From assembly GCF_006439355.1 (NCBI RefSeq), contig NZ_VFTG01000015.1, positions 1 through 64,000 on the forward strand: a stretch of DNA of 64,000 bases. Reading direction: 5' to 3'. The stretch comes from Mesorhizobium sp. B4-1-3 (GTDB lineage Bacteria; Pseudomonadota; Alphaproteobacteria; Rhizobiales; Rhizobiaceae). Position numbers and translations under genes: made by a program. The notes under the pieces were generated by a model that was given only the letters and a program-made list of their open reading frames with translations, was not told where the DNA came from and made no database searches. Each line of letters starts with the position of its first letter. Position 1 is the first letter of the stretch. Shown here one piece after another: positions 54,076 through 62,430 of the stretch.

Positions 54076-54719
54076 ATGCGCCGTCCCGTCGCAAATTCCG
54101 CCGCGAGGGCGAGGAGCGGCGGCGGCAGGATCTGATCGATGCGACCCTGGACAGCGTGGCCGAACATGGCCTTGGGGGCGCCACCTTGCGCACCATCGCC
54201 TTGCGCGCCGGCGTCACCGCCGGGCTGATCCGCCACTATTTCCCCGGCAAGGAAGACTTGCTGCAGGAGGCCTATGCAGCATTGATGGGACGCATGACCG
54301 AGCAGGCGAAAGCGGCTTTGGCCATGGAAGACGCCTCGCCGCGCCAACGTCTTGCGGCTTTCGTCACCGCCAACCTCAACGCGCCGATCATCGACCAGCG
54401 GGTGTTCTCGCTGTGGGCAACCTTCATCGGCCGCGCCGGCGCGTATCCGACGCTCGCCCGCGCCCATAGCGAAGGTTATCTCGGCTTTCGCAATGAGGTG
54501 GAAGCGCTCGTCGCCGAAGTGCTCGCCGCCGAAAGGCGCAAGCCGGACCCGGCGGAGTTGCGCCACCATGCCATTGCCATCAATGCGATCATCGACGGGC
54601 TCTGGATCGAAGGCTGCTTGGCCGGCGAGATGTTCTCGCCAGGCGAGCTCGCGGCGATCGGTGTCAAGACTGTCGAAGCAGAGCTCGGCCTAGGGCCGGA
54701 AACGGGAGGAAACCAATGA
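54072..54719 (+). CDS. TetR/AcrR family transcriptional regulator
   Basis: A 215-residue TetR-type repressor, similar in outline to BetI. The N-terminal helix-turn-helix is in GLGGATLRTIALRAGVTAGLIRHYFPGKEDLL, read as two halves around GVTAG. The C-terminus is the ligand-binding helical domain. The ATG at 54072 overlaps the upstream stop (ATGA); ATG 54045 is an alternative. It also overlaps the next gene by four bases. Presumably it represses this operon through the palindrome at 53123-53147 and responds to the substrate. Confidence 0.92.
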   Translation: MNAPSRRKFRREGEERRRQDLIDATLDSVAEHGLGGATLRTIALRAGVTAGLIRHYFPGKEDLLQEAYAALMGRMTEQAKAALAMEDASPRQRLAAFVTANLNAPIIDQRVFSLWATFIGRAGAYPTLARAHSEGYLGFRNEVEALVAEVLAAERRKPDPAELRHHAIAINAIIDGLWIEGCLAGEMFSPGELAAIGVKTVEAELGLGPETGGNQ

Positions 54720-56296
54720 CCACCATCGGCGAAGCGCTGATCAATCTGCTCGAGGCGCATGGCGTCGACACCGTCTTCGGCATTCCGGGCGTGCATACGG
54801 TTGAGCTCTATCGCGGTCTGGCGCGCTCGAAGATCCGCCATGTCACGCCGCGCCACGAGCAGGGCGCCGGTTTCATGGCCGACGGTTATGCGCGCGCCGG
54901 CGGCCGGCCGGGTGTCGCCTTCGTCATCACCGGGCCGGGGCTGACCAACACCATCACCGCCATGGGCCAGGCACGGGCCGATTCGGTGCCGATGCTGGTC
55001 ATCTCTGGCGTCAACGCCACCGATACGCTGGGCAAGGGGCTGGGCTTCCTGCATGAGCTGCCCGACCAGCGCGGCATGATGGAAAAGGTGGCGCTGTCTT
55101 CCGAGCGCATCACCGAGGCCGAACAACTGCCGGGCGCGCTCGCCCGGGCCTTCGCGCTCTTCTCGTCGGCACGGCCGGGTCCGGTGCATATCGAGATTCC
55201 CACCGATGTCATGGTCAAGCCCGCCGAAGGCATCGCGGCGGCGCTGAGCAACGCCGCGCCGCCGTCGCCGGACTCGGCGGCAATTGGCGAAGCGGCGAAA
55301 TTGATCAAGGCCGCCAGCCGCCCGCTGATCCTTTCGGGCGGCGGCGCCAGGAAGGCCGACGCGGCGCTGCGGCGCCTGGCCGAGACGCTTGGCGCCCCGG
55401 TCGTCGAGACGGCCAATGCGCGCGGCCTGCTGCATGGCCATCCGCTCTGCGTGCCGGCCAGCCCCAGCCTGAAGGCCGTGCGCGCGCTGATGGCGGACGC
55501 TGATCTGGTGATCGCCGCCGGCACCGAGTTCGGCCCGACCGACTATGACGGTTATGGTGACGGCGGCTTCGTGTTGCCCAAGAACCTGATCCGCATCGAT
55601 ATCGGCGCCGACCAGATTACGCGCCGGCCGGTGACGGTCGGCATCCAGGCTGACTGCGCCGAAGGGATCGAGGCTTTGCTCGCGGCAATCGGGCCGGGTC
55701 ACCCTGCGGCCAAGGATGGCGAAGCCCGTGCGGCCGCGGCACGGAACGCTGCGCTGGCCGAGCTGAGACCCGAATACCTCGCGCAGCTTCGCGCCGTGGA
55801 GATGGTCCGCGACGCGCTGCCGGGCGCCATCATCGTCGGCGATTCGACCCAGCCGATCTATGCGGCCAACCTCTACTACGACCACGACCGTGCTGGTGGC
55901 TGGTTCAATGCCGCGACCGGCTTCGGCGCGCTGGGCTACGGTCCGCCGGCGGCGATCGGCGCAGCGCTTGCCGTGCCGGAAGCGCCGGTGGTGTGCCTCA
56001 CCGGCGACGGCGGCTTTCAGTTCACCCTGCCGGAGCTGGGTGCGGCGCTCGATGCCGGGACGCCGGTGATCTTCGTCGTCTGGAACAATCGCGGCTATCG
56101 CGAGATCGAGACCTCGATGCTCGACGTCGGCGTCGAGCCGGTAGGTGTCTCGCCGGCGCCGCCGGATTTCTGCAAGCTCGCCGAGGCCTATGGCATCGAG
56201 GCCGAGCGCTTGACCGGGGTCGGCGGTCTTGCCGAGGCGCTGAAGCGCGCGCGAGCGGCGGGCAAGCCGCGCGTCATTGAGATCACCGTCGACTGA
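54716..56296 (+). CDS. Thiamine-diphosphate decarboxylase, 5-guanidino-2-oxopentanoate decarboxylase-like
   Basis: A 526-residue ThDP enzyme of the acetolactate synthase-like superfamily. The catalytic glutamate is Glu48 in PRHEQGAGFMADGYAR. The Mg/ThDP motif is GDGGF at 430-434, continuing to VVWNN about 25 residues later. It lacks a partner small subunit, and the operon context with a guanidino hydrolase fits AruI-type 5-guanidino-2-oxopentanoate decarboxylase of the arginine transaminase pathway, giving 4-guanidinobutanal. Acetolactate synthase or another 2-oxo acid decarboxylase remains possible. It overlaps the TetR gene by four bases. Confidence 0.85.
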   Translation: MTTIGEALINLLEAHGVDTVFGIPGVHTVELYRGLARSKIRHVTPRHEQGAGFMADGYARAGGRPGVAFVITGPGLTNTITAMGQARADSVPMLVISGVNATDTLGKGLGFLHELPDQRGMMEKVALSSERITEAEQLPGALARAFALFSSARPGPVHIEIPTDVMVKPAEGIAAALSNAAPPSPDSAAIGEAAKLIKAASRPLILSGGGARKADAALRRLAETLGAPVVETANARGLLHGHPLCVPASPSLKAVRALMADADLVIAAGTEFGPTDYDGYGDGGFVLPKNLIRIDIGADQITRRPVTVGIQADCAEGIEALLAAIGPGHPAAKDGEARAAAARNAALAELRPEYLAQLRAVEMVRDALPGAIIVGDSTQPIYAANLYYDHDRAGGWFNAATGFGALGYGPPAAIGAALAVPEAPVVCLTGDGGFQFTLPELGAALDAGTPVIFVVWNNRGYREIETSMLDVGVEPVGVSPAPPDFCKLAEAYGIEAERLTGVGGLAEALKRARAAGKPRVIEITVD

Positions 56297-56494
56297 AAGG
56301 CTGGCGCGACCGTTGCTGGACCACGCCGACGCATCGGCAATTGACGTCGCCCGCCACGGTCCGACGCATGCAAAGACGCTGCGCCAGCCATGTCGATATT
56401 TCAATTGAGTGACAGCGCGAAAGGCGCGACGTTCGAGCCTGGGGCGGCATAACCCAAGATATAATCATAAAAAAATGACAGGAGCGGTCTAAGT

Positions 56495-57202
56495 ATGACG
56501 GAAACGCTGAATGGCAGGCATGTCGTGGTGACGGGCGGCACTGGGGCGCTCGGCGGCGCGGTTGTCGGCAGGTTGCTGGAGCAAGGCGCGATCTGCCATG
56601 TGCCCAATGCCCATGCTGCGGCCCCGCCGCATTTTCCTTACGCAGCCCATGCCAGCGTGCATCTGGCGCATAATGTCGACCTGTCGGATTCGGCCAAGGT
56701 CGAGGCCTTCTACCATCAGGTGCCCGAACTCTGGGCCTCGATCCATCTTGCCGGCGGCTTCACCATGGCGCCGGTCGAGAAGATCGAGTCGGCTTCCTTC
56801 GCCGAGATGATGGACACCAACGCCCGCACGGCCTTCCTGTGCAGCCGCGCCGCGGTGCGCTCGATGCTGGCGTCCGATACGGCCGGCCGCATCGTCAACG
56901 TCACCGCGCGGGCGGCCCTGGAGCCGCGCAAAGGTTCGGGCATGGTCGCCTATACGGCGAGCAAGGCCGCGGTCGCGGCAATGACGGTGGCGATGGCCGA
57001 GGAGTTGAAGCACAAGGGCATCCTGGTCAATGCGGTGGCCCCTTCGACGCTCGACACGCAGGCCAATCGCGACAGCATGCCGGACGCCGATTTCAGCAAA
57101 TGGGTCAGCCTCGATGCCGCGGCCGAAGCGATCGCCTATCTCGCCTCGCCCGCCAACCAGGCCATGAGCGGCACGCTGGTTCCGCTCTACGGCCGGGCCT
57201 GA
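56495..57202 (+). CDS. Short-chain dehydrogenase/reductase
   Basis: A 235-residue classical SDR: cofactor motif TGGTGALGGAV near residues 13-23 and YTASKAA with the catalytic Tyr and Lys near 151-155. The conserved catalytic Ser position reads as ARAALEP, without an obvious serine, so activity may be altered. It lies 198 bases after the decarboxylase gene on the same strand and may act on the aldehyde made there, but it has its own spacer and could be separate. Confidence 0.88.
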   Translation: MTETLNGRHVVVTGGTGALGGAVVGRLLEQGAICHVPNAHAAAPPHFPYAAHASVHLAHNVDLSDSAKVEAFYHQVPELWASIHLAGGFTMAPVEKIESASFAEMMDTNARTAFLCSRAAVRSMLASDTAGRIVNVTARAALEPRKGSGMVAYTASKAAVAAMTVAMAEELKHKGILVNAVAPSTLDTQANRDSMPDADFSKWVSLDAAAEAIAYLASPANQAMSGTLVPLYGRA

Positions 57203-57205
57203 CGG

Positions 57206-57267
57206 CTATCTCTTTGTTTACGCAATTTCGGACGGAAAACCGCTGACGCTTTTCCTAGAATTGCTCC
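57206..57267. repeat. Partial family A repeat downstream of the SDR gene
   Basis: TATCTCTTTGTTTACGCAAT, followed by TTCGGACGGAAAACCGCT and TTTTCCTAGAATTGCTC, is an inverted copy of the first half of the 42804-42908 element. Confidence 0.75.
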
Positions 57268-57286
57268 GATATCCCAACCAAAAGAA

Positions 57287-57318
57287 AACCCCGCCGGATC
57301 GCTCCGGCGGAGTTTTTG
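57287..57318. terminator. Bidirectional terminator between the SDR gene and rpsA
   Basis: CCGCCGGA (57292-57299) and TCCGGCGG (57304-57311) form the stem around a four-base loop (GCGA on the minus strand). The A-rich left flank and T-run on the right (57314 on) make a rho-independent terminator in both directions. Confidence 0.9.
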
Positions 57319-57341
57319 TTGTTCGGATCGAAGGCCTCGGC

Positions 57342-59039
57342 TTAGTTGCCCTGCTTCTTCAGCGCCGCGCCCAGGATGTCGCCGAGCGACGCGCCGGAGT
57401 CGGTCGAGCCGTACTGGGCGACCGCTTCCTTCTCCTCGGCGATTTCCAGCGCCTTGATCGAGACCTGCAGCTTACGGGTCTTCTTGTCGAAGGCGATGAC
57501 GCGGGCGTCAACCTTCTGGCCGACGGTGAAGCGCTCGGGGCGCTGCTCGTCGCGGTCGCGCGAAAGGTCGGAGCGCTTGATGAAGGTCTCGAGGCCGCTG
57601 TCGACCAGCCGCACGTCCAGACCGCCATCCTTTACGCCGATGACCTCGCAGGTGACGACGGCGTTCTTGCGCAGCTCGCCGCTGCTCGCCGCCTCGCCGA
57701 CCGTGTCACGGGCCAGCTGCTTGATGCCGAGCGAGATGCGCTCCTTCTCGATGTCGACGTCGAGCACCTGCGCCTTGACCATGTCGCCGCGATTGTACTC
57801 TTCGATGACCTGCTCGCCCGGACGGGTCCAGTCGAGGTCGGACAGGTGCACCATGCCGTCCACGTCGCCTTCCAGGCCGATGAACAGGCCGAACTCGGTC
57901 TTGTTCTTGACCTCGCCCTCGACCTGGCTGCCGACCGGATGGTTGCGCGCGAAGGCTTCCCACGGGTTCTCCAGCGTCTGCTTGAGACCGAGCGAGATGC
58001 GGCGCTTGGCCGGATCGACCTCGAGCACCACCACGTCGACTTCCTGGGTCGTCGACAGGATCTTGCCGGGGTGCACGTTCTTCTTCGTCCACGACATTTC
58101 CGAAACGTGGATGAGGCCCTCGATGCCCGGCTCCAGCTCGACGAACGCGCCGTAGTCGGTGATGTTGGTGACGGTGCCCTTGATCTTCTTGCCGATCGGG
58201 AACTTGGTGCCGATATCCGACCACGGATCCGACTCGAGCTGCTTCATGCCGAGCGAGATGCGGTGGGTTTCCTGGTTGATGCGGATGATCTGCACCTTGA
58301 CCGTCTGGCCGATGTTGAGGATCTCGGTCGGATGGTTGACGCGGCGCCACGCCATGTCGGTGACATGCAGCAGGCCGTCGATGCCGCCGAGGTCGACGAA
58401 CGCACCGTAATCGGTGATGTTCTTGACCACGCCTTCGACCACCTGGCCTTCCTCGAGGTTCTGCACGATCTCCGAACGCTGTTCGGCGCGGCTCTCCTCG
58501 AGCACGGTGCGGCGCGACACCACGATGTTGCCGCGGCGGCGATCCATCTTGAGGATCTCGAAGGGCTGCGGGTTGTGCATCAGCGGGGTGACGTCGCGGA
58601 TCGGTCGGATATCGACCTGGCTGCGCGGCAGGAACGCCACGGCGCCGTCGAGGTCGACGGTGAAGCCGCCCTTGACCTGGTTGAAGATGACGCCTTCGAC
58701 GCGCTCACCCTTGGTGAACTTCTCTTCGAGGCGCACCCAGCTCTCTTCGCGCCGAGCCTTCTCGCGCGACAGCATGGCTTCGCCAAGCGCGTTCTCGATG
58801 CGCTCGACATAGACCTCGACGGTGTCGCCGACCTTGAGGGAGGACTCCTTGCCCTTGGCGCCGAATTCCTTCAGCGGCACGCGGCCTTCGACCTTGAGGC
58901 CGACGTCGATGATGGCCATGTCCTTTTCGATCGCGGTGATCGTGCCCCGGACAACCTGGCCTTCGCCGGAATGGCCGGCGGTGAATGATTCTTCGAGCAT
59001 GCTCGCGAAATCGTCGCGAGACGGATTAGCAGCTGACAT
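57342..59039 (-). CDS. rpsA: 30S ribosomal protein S1
   Basis: A 565-residue S1 protein with six S1 RNA-binding repeats, for example VVRGTITAIEKDMAIIDVGLK at the first, GFTVDLDGAVAFLPRSQVD at the second, and ITDYGAFVDLGGIDGLLHVTDMAW at the third. It carries mRNA to the ribosome and is essential for many transcripts. The ATG at 59039 follows CAGGAGAAA. The longer frame to 59162 has no family sequence. It is the last of the aroA-cmk-rpsA set. Confidence 0.97.
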   Translation of the reverse strand: MSAANPSRDDFASMLEESFTAGHSGEGQVVRGTITAIEKDMAIIDVGLKVEGRVPLKEFGAKGKESSLKVGDTVEVYVERIENALGEAMLSREKARREESWVRLEEKFTKGERVEGVIFNQVKGGFTVDLDGAVAFLPRSQVDIRPIRDVTPLMHNPQPFEILKMDRRRGNIVVSRRTVLEESRAEQRSEIVQNLEEGQVVEGVVKNITDYGAFVDLGGIDGLLHVTDMAWRRVNHPTEILNIGQTVKVQIIRINQETHRISLGMKQLESDPWSDIGTKFPIGKKIKGTVTNITDYGAFVELEPGIEGLIHVSEMSWTKKNVHPGKILSTTQEVDVVVLEVDPAKRRISLGLKQTLENPWEAFARNHPVGSQVEGEVKNKTEFGLFIGLEGDVDGMVHLSDLDWTRPGEQVIEEYNRGDMVKAQVLDVDIEKERISLGIKQLARDTVGEAASSGELRKNAVVTCEVIGVKDGGLDVRLVDSGLETFIKRSDLSRDRDEQRPERFTVGQKVDARVIAFDKKTRKLQVSIKALEIAEEKEAVAQYGSTDSGASLGDILGAALKKQGN

Positions 59040-59234
59040 TGTTTCTCCTGGAATGCTCCGCGCGCTGGCGGAGCGGGCGCCGTGGGTTAGCGTTGCGTGA
59101 GCCTGCCGGCGTTCCGGGCTGAAGAGCCCTTGGCCGCTATCGGAGCGGCAAGTCCGGCGCATGAAGAATGCTGGCAGGCTGGTTCGTGCCCGATATGGGT
59201 ATTTTCGCCGCCCTAGGCAACCGAAAAAGCCCGA

Positions 59235-59885
59235 TCAAGCCTTGTTTCTCTTGGCAAGGACCTCGTCAACGATCGCCATCGCCGCCAGAAACGCGGCCTC
59301 TATAGCCATTTCGCTGGTATCAAGCAAGTGCGCGTCCGCCGCCGGCTTCAAAGGCGAGTCGGCGCGGCCCATGTCGCGCTCGTCGCGGCGCTCGATGTCG
59401 GCGAGGATGGTGGCGAAGTCGGCACTGCCGCCCATGCTCTCTATCTCGGCCAGCCGGCGCTTGGCGCGCACCTCGGCGCTCGCCGTCACATAAAGCTTGA
59501 TGTCGGCATCGGGGCACACCACCGTGCCGATGTCGCGGCCGTCGAGCACCGCGCCCGGCGGCGCCTTGGCGAACTCGCGCTGCTTTTCGACCAGGATGCG
59601 CCGCACCGTGGGAATGACCGCGACTTTCGATGCCGCTTCGCCCACCGCATGCGACGACAGCACCGTCCGGTCGAGGTTCGACAGATCGACCTGCCGCGCT
59701 GCGGTTTCGGCAGCCGAGACATTGTCGAGCGGCAGGCCGAGTTCGAGCAGCTTGTGGGCCACAGCGCGATAGGTGAGGCCGGTGTCGAGCAGGTTCAGGC
59801 GATAGTGGTCGGCGAGACGGCGGGCGAGTGTGCCCTTGCCGGCGCCGGCGGGGCCGTCGATGGCTATGGTGAAGGGGGTGCTCAT
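59235..59885 (-). CDS. cmk: Cytidylate kinase
   Basis: A 216-residue (d)CMP kinase. The P-loop is GPAGAGKGT at 11-19, YRLNLLDTGLTYR follows near 28-40, and DGRDIGTVV is near 119. The order aroA-cmk-rpsA is conserved in many proteobacteria. About 195 bases separate it from rpsA, which therefore probably has its own promoter. Confidence 0.96.
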   Translation of the reverse strand: MSTPFTIAIDGPAGAGKGTLARRLADHYRLNLLDTGLTYRAVAHKLLELGLPLDNVSAAETAARQVDLSNLDRTVLSSHAVGEAASKVAVIPTVRRILVEKQREFAKAPPGAVLDGRDIGTVVCPDADIKLYVTASAEVRAKRRLAEIESMGGSADFATILADIERRDERDMGRADSPLKPAADAHLLDTSEMAIEAAFLAAMAIVDEVLAKRNKA

Positions 59886-59941
59886 GGATGGAGCGTCGCG
59901 GTTGGAGGGGGCGACAAATACAAAAACCGCCGCGATCCTTC

Positions 59942-60101
59942 GCGCCCCCCTCTGTCCTGCCGGACATCTCCCCCACTTGGGGGGAGATTGGCAGCTTCGG
60001 CGCCCCGCTCGATCTTTAAACGCTGGTGATTGGCGAAAGCCGACGCGACAGCTGATCTCCCCCCTTGAGGGGGAGATGTCCGGCAGGACAGAGGGGGGCG
60101 C
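59942..60101. repeat. RIME-like palindromic element between aroA and cmk
   Basis: A 33-base arm (59942-59974, starting GCGCCCCCCTCTGTCCTGCC) has an exact reverse complement at 60069-60101. Next to each arm is a smaller hairpin (ATCTCCCCC-ACTT-GGGGGGAGAT on the left, GATCTCCCCCC-TTGA-GGGGGAGAT on the right). About 94 bases lie between the arms. This is the form of a rhizobial mosaic intergenic element and is distinct in sequence from 16345-16490. Confidence 0.88.
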
Positions 60102-60141
60102 TGTCCCGCCAACATTTCAGTTTGGCCCCAGTCCATCGCCG

Positions 60142-61500
60142 TCACTCGATCTCCGCGCCGAGCCCCTTCATCAATCCCATGAACTCCGGAAAGCTCGTCG
60201 CGATCATATTCGCGTCGTCGATGGTCACCGGCTTCTCCGTCGCCAGCCCCATCACCAGGAAGCTCATGGCGATTCGGTGGTCGAGATGCGTCTTCACCAC
60301 TGTGTCCTGGCCGTTAGGATGAGCGCCCAAGCCCTTGCCGCCCGGCTTGCCGCGCACCGCAAGCGATGCCTCGCCCTCGGTGCAGTCGACGCCGTTGAGC
60401 TTGAGCCCGTTGGCGACCGCCGACAGCCGGTCGGATTCCTTGACCCGCAATTCCTCGAGGCCCTGCATCAGCGTCTCGCCCTCGGCGAAGCTCGCCGCGA
60501 CCGCCAGCACCGGATATTCGTCGATCATCGACGGTGCGCGCTCGGGCGGCACCACGACCCCTTTCAATTCCGAGTACCGCACGCGCAAATCCGCCACATC
60601 CTCGCCGCCGGCATTGCGCGGGTTGAGGATGTCGATGCGGCCGCCCATCTCCTGCAGGGTCAGGAGCAGCCCGGTGCGGGTCGGGTTCATCAGCACGTTC
60701 TCGATTGTAATGTCCGAGCCCGGCACGATCAGCGCCGCCACCAGCGGGAAGCCGGCGGAGGAGGGATCGCCCGGCACGGCGATCGTCTGTCCCGTCAGCT
60801 TGCCCTGGCCTTCGATGAAGATGTGGCGCACGCCGCGCTCGTCGGTCTCGACGGTCAGATTGGCGCCGAAGCCCTTCAGCATCTTCTCGGTATGGTCGCG
60901 CGTCATCACCGGCTCGATCACCGTGGTGATGCCCGGCGTGTTCAAGCCGGCAAGCAGCACGGCCGACTTCACCTGGGCCGACGCCATCGGCACGCGATAG
61001 GTGATCGGCGCGGCATGCTTCGGGCCACGCAGCGTGATCGGCATGCGGTCGCCCGGCGCCGCCTTCAGCACCTGCACGCCCATCTGGCGCAGCGGGTCGA
61101 GCACGCGGCCCATCGGCCGGCCGGAGAGCGAGGCGTCGCCGATGAAGGTCGTCTCCATGTCATAGGTGCCGACGAGGCCCATGGTGAGGCGCGAGCCGGT
61201 GCCGGCATTGCCGAAATCGAGTGGCCCTTCCGGCTCGAGCAGCGCGCCGTTGCCGGTGCCGCGGATCACCCATTCGGCGCCGTTCTTTTCGATATGGGCG
61301 CCCATCGCCTTCATGGCGGCGCCCGTGCGCATCACGTCCTCGCCTTCGAGCAGACCGGTGATACGGGTCTCGCCCGAGGCAAGGCCGCCGAACATGAAGG
61401 AGCGGTGCGAGATCGATTTGTCGCCCGGCACGCGGGCCGTGCCGGCAAGGGCAGGGGATTTGCGGGCCGTGGCTGGTTTAGCAGCGGCGGAATGAGACAT
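60142..61500 (-). CDS. aroA: 3-phosphoshikimate 1-carboxyvinyltransferase (EPSP synthase, class II)
   Basis: A 452-residue shikimate pathway enzyme that joins shikimate 3-phosphate with phosphoenolpyruvate. It is clearly class II, close in sequence to the Agrobacterium CP4 type (VPGDKSISHRSFMFGGLASG near residue 24, MASAQVKSAVLLAGLNTPG, VKESDRLSAVANGL). At position 100, CP4 has Ala in NAATG. Here it is Gly (FGNAGTG), the residue usual in inhibitor-sensitive forms. The ATG 61500 aligns with the family start. It heads the aroA-cmk-rpsA set. Confidence 0.97.
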   Translation of the reverse strand: MSHSAAAKPATARKSPALAGTARVPGDKSISHRSFMFGGLASGETRITGLLEGEDVMRTGAAMKAMGAHIEKNGAEWVIRGTGNGALLEPEGPLDFGNAGTGSRLTMGLVGTYDMETTFIGDASLSGRPMGRVLDPLRQMGVQVLKAAPGDRMPITLRGPKHAAPITYRVPMASAQVKSAVLLAGLNTPGITTVIEPVMTRDHTEKMLKGFGANLTVETDERGVRHIFIEGQGKLTGQTIAVPGDPSSAGFPLVAALIVPGSDITIENVLMNPTRTGLLLTLQEMGGRIDILNPRNAGGEDVADLRVRYSELKGVVVPPERAPSMIDEYPVLAVAASFAEGETLMQGLEELRVKESDRLSAVANGLKLNGVDCTEGEASLAVRGKPGGKGLGAHPNGQDTVVKTHLDHRIAMSFLVMGLATEKPVTIDDANMIATSFPEFMGLMKGLGAEIE

Positions 61501-61694
61501 TTTGTCGTCCAAATGAAATGCCGGCTGGCCGGCCCGGTTCGTCATGATGCGGCGGTCTCGTATCACGGCGCGCGGCAATGGTCATCCCCTTGGCGCAAGC
61601 CTTTGAAAAGCGGGTTTCGGGCACATGTCTTTTGGCTTTGACAGCGCTCCAAACTGCGGTTAAGGGGACCATTCTTTTATTGACGAGGCCTGAC

Positions 61695-62087
61695 GTGGCA
61701 AAAGCTGAACTTGGCACCAAACGTATCGACCCTGAGACGGGACGGAAATTCTACGACCTGAACAAGGACCCGATCGTCTCGCCCTATACCGGCAAGAGCT
61801 ATCCGCGCTCCTATTTCGAGGAAGGCAAGATTTCCGCGATCGAGGAGGATGAGGAAGTCGCCGACAAGGAAGTCGACGCCGAGGACGAAGAAGGCGCCGA
61901 AATCGTTTCGCTGGAAGATGCCGACGAGGAGACCAAGGGCGGCGGCGATGATCTTCCCGATCTCGGCGACGACGAGGATGTGGATCTCGGCGACGATGAC
62001 GACGACACCTTCCTCGCCGACGAAGAGGAAGAAGACGACGACGTCGCAGATATGATCGGCGTCGGCGACGACGAGGACGAGGTCTGA
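61695..62087 (+). CDS. FYDLN acid domain (TIGR02300) protein
   Basis: A 130-residue protein. Residues 1-45 hold the conserved block AELGTKR-PETG-KFYDLNKDPIVSP. The remainder is highly acidic (about half Asp and Glu), a known pattern of the FYDLN family, whose function is unknown. Some members carry CXXC pairs on both sides of FYDLN; here these cysteines are replaced (RIDPETG and VSPYTG), so it should not bind metal there. GTG 61695 is the start after GAGG. It diverges from aroA. Confidence 0.88.
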   Translation: MAKAELGTKRIDPETGRKFYDLNKDPIVSPYTGKSYPRSYFEEGKISAIEEDEEVADKEVDAEDEEGAEIVSLEDADEETKGGGDDLPDLGDDEDVDLGDDDDDTFLADEEEEDDDVADMIGVGDDEDEV

Positions 62088-62251
62088 TTCCGATTGTTTG
62101 CCGGCCATTTTCGCCTGTGACGAAAAAGCGGTCTTTCAAGACTTGATCTTGACCGAAGGCGGCGCTAGAAGCCGCCAGCACTAAACGACGGCGCGGGCCC
62201 AACCGCGCCGGATCTCTTCGCCGGAAACGGCGCCGGCTGACTGCCGGGAGT

Positions 62252-62327
<76 letters not shown>

Positions 62328-62430
62328 AACAGTCCTTCCTGAGCTGAGCAAGGTTTTCAGCTGGCCGAAATTGTTACCGCAAGCTGCTCGGAGCAACTGA
62401 TGAACGGCCCGCTCCCGTCTTGCAACCGGG

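Noticed and set aside
56299..56389. GGCTGGCGC / GCGCCAGCC inverted repeat after the decarboxylase gene
   Set aside because: Nine-base arms around a loop of more than 70 bases; too weak to call a terminator or element.
54476..56404. 642-codon minus-strand open frame opposite the TetR gene and the decarboxylase
   Set aside because: No recognisable motif; the plus-strand genes have catalytic residues and overlapping starts.
57261..58988. 575-codon plus-strand open frame opposite rpsA
   Set aside because: Mirror of the S1 repeats, giving a repetitive Asp/Val/Leu-rich translation; not a gene.
59830..61641. 603-codon plus-strand open frame opposite aroA and the repeat
   Set aside because: It crosses the palindromic repeat and mirrors aroA; no domain is seen.
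62328..62430. Attachment site or integrase scar next to tRNA-Ala
   Set aside because: No repeat of the tRNA 3' end and no integrase gene; neighbouring genes are ordinary chromosomal ones.
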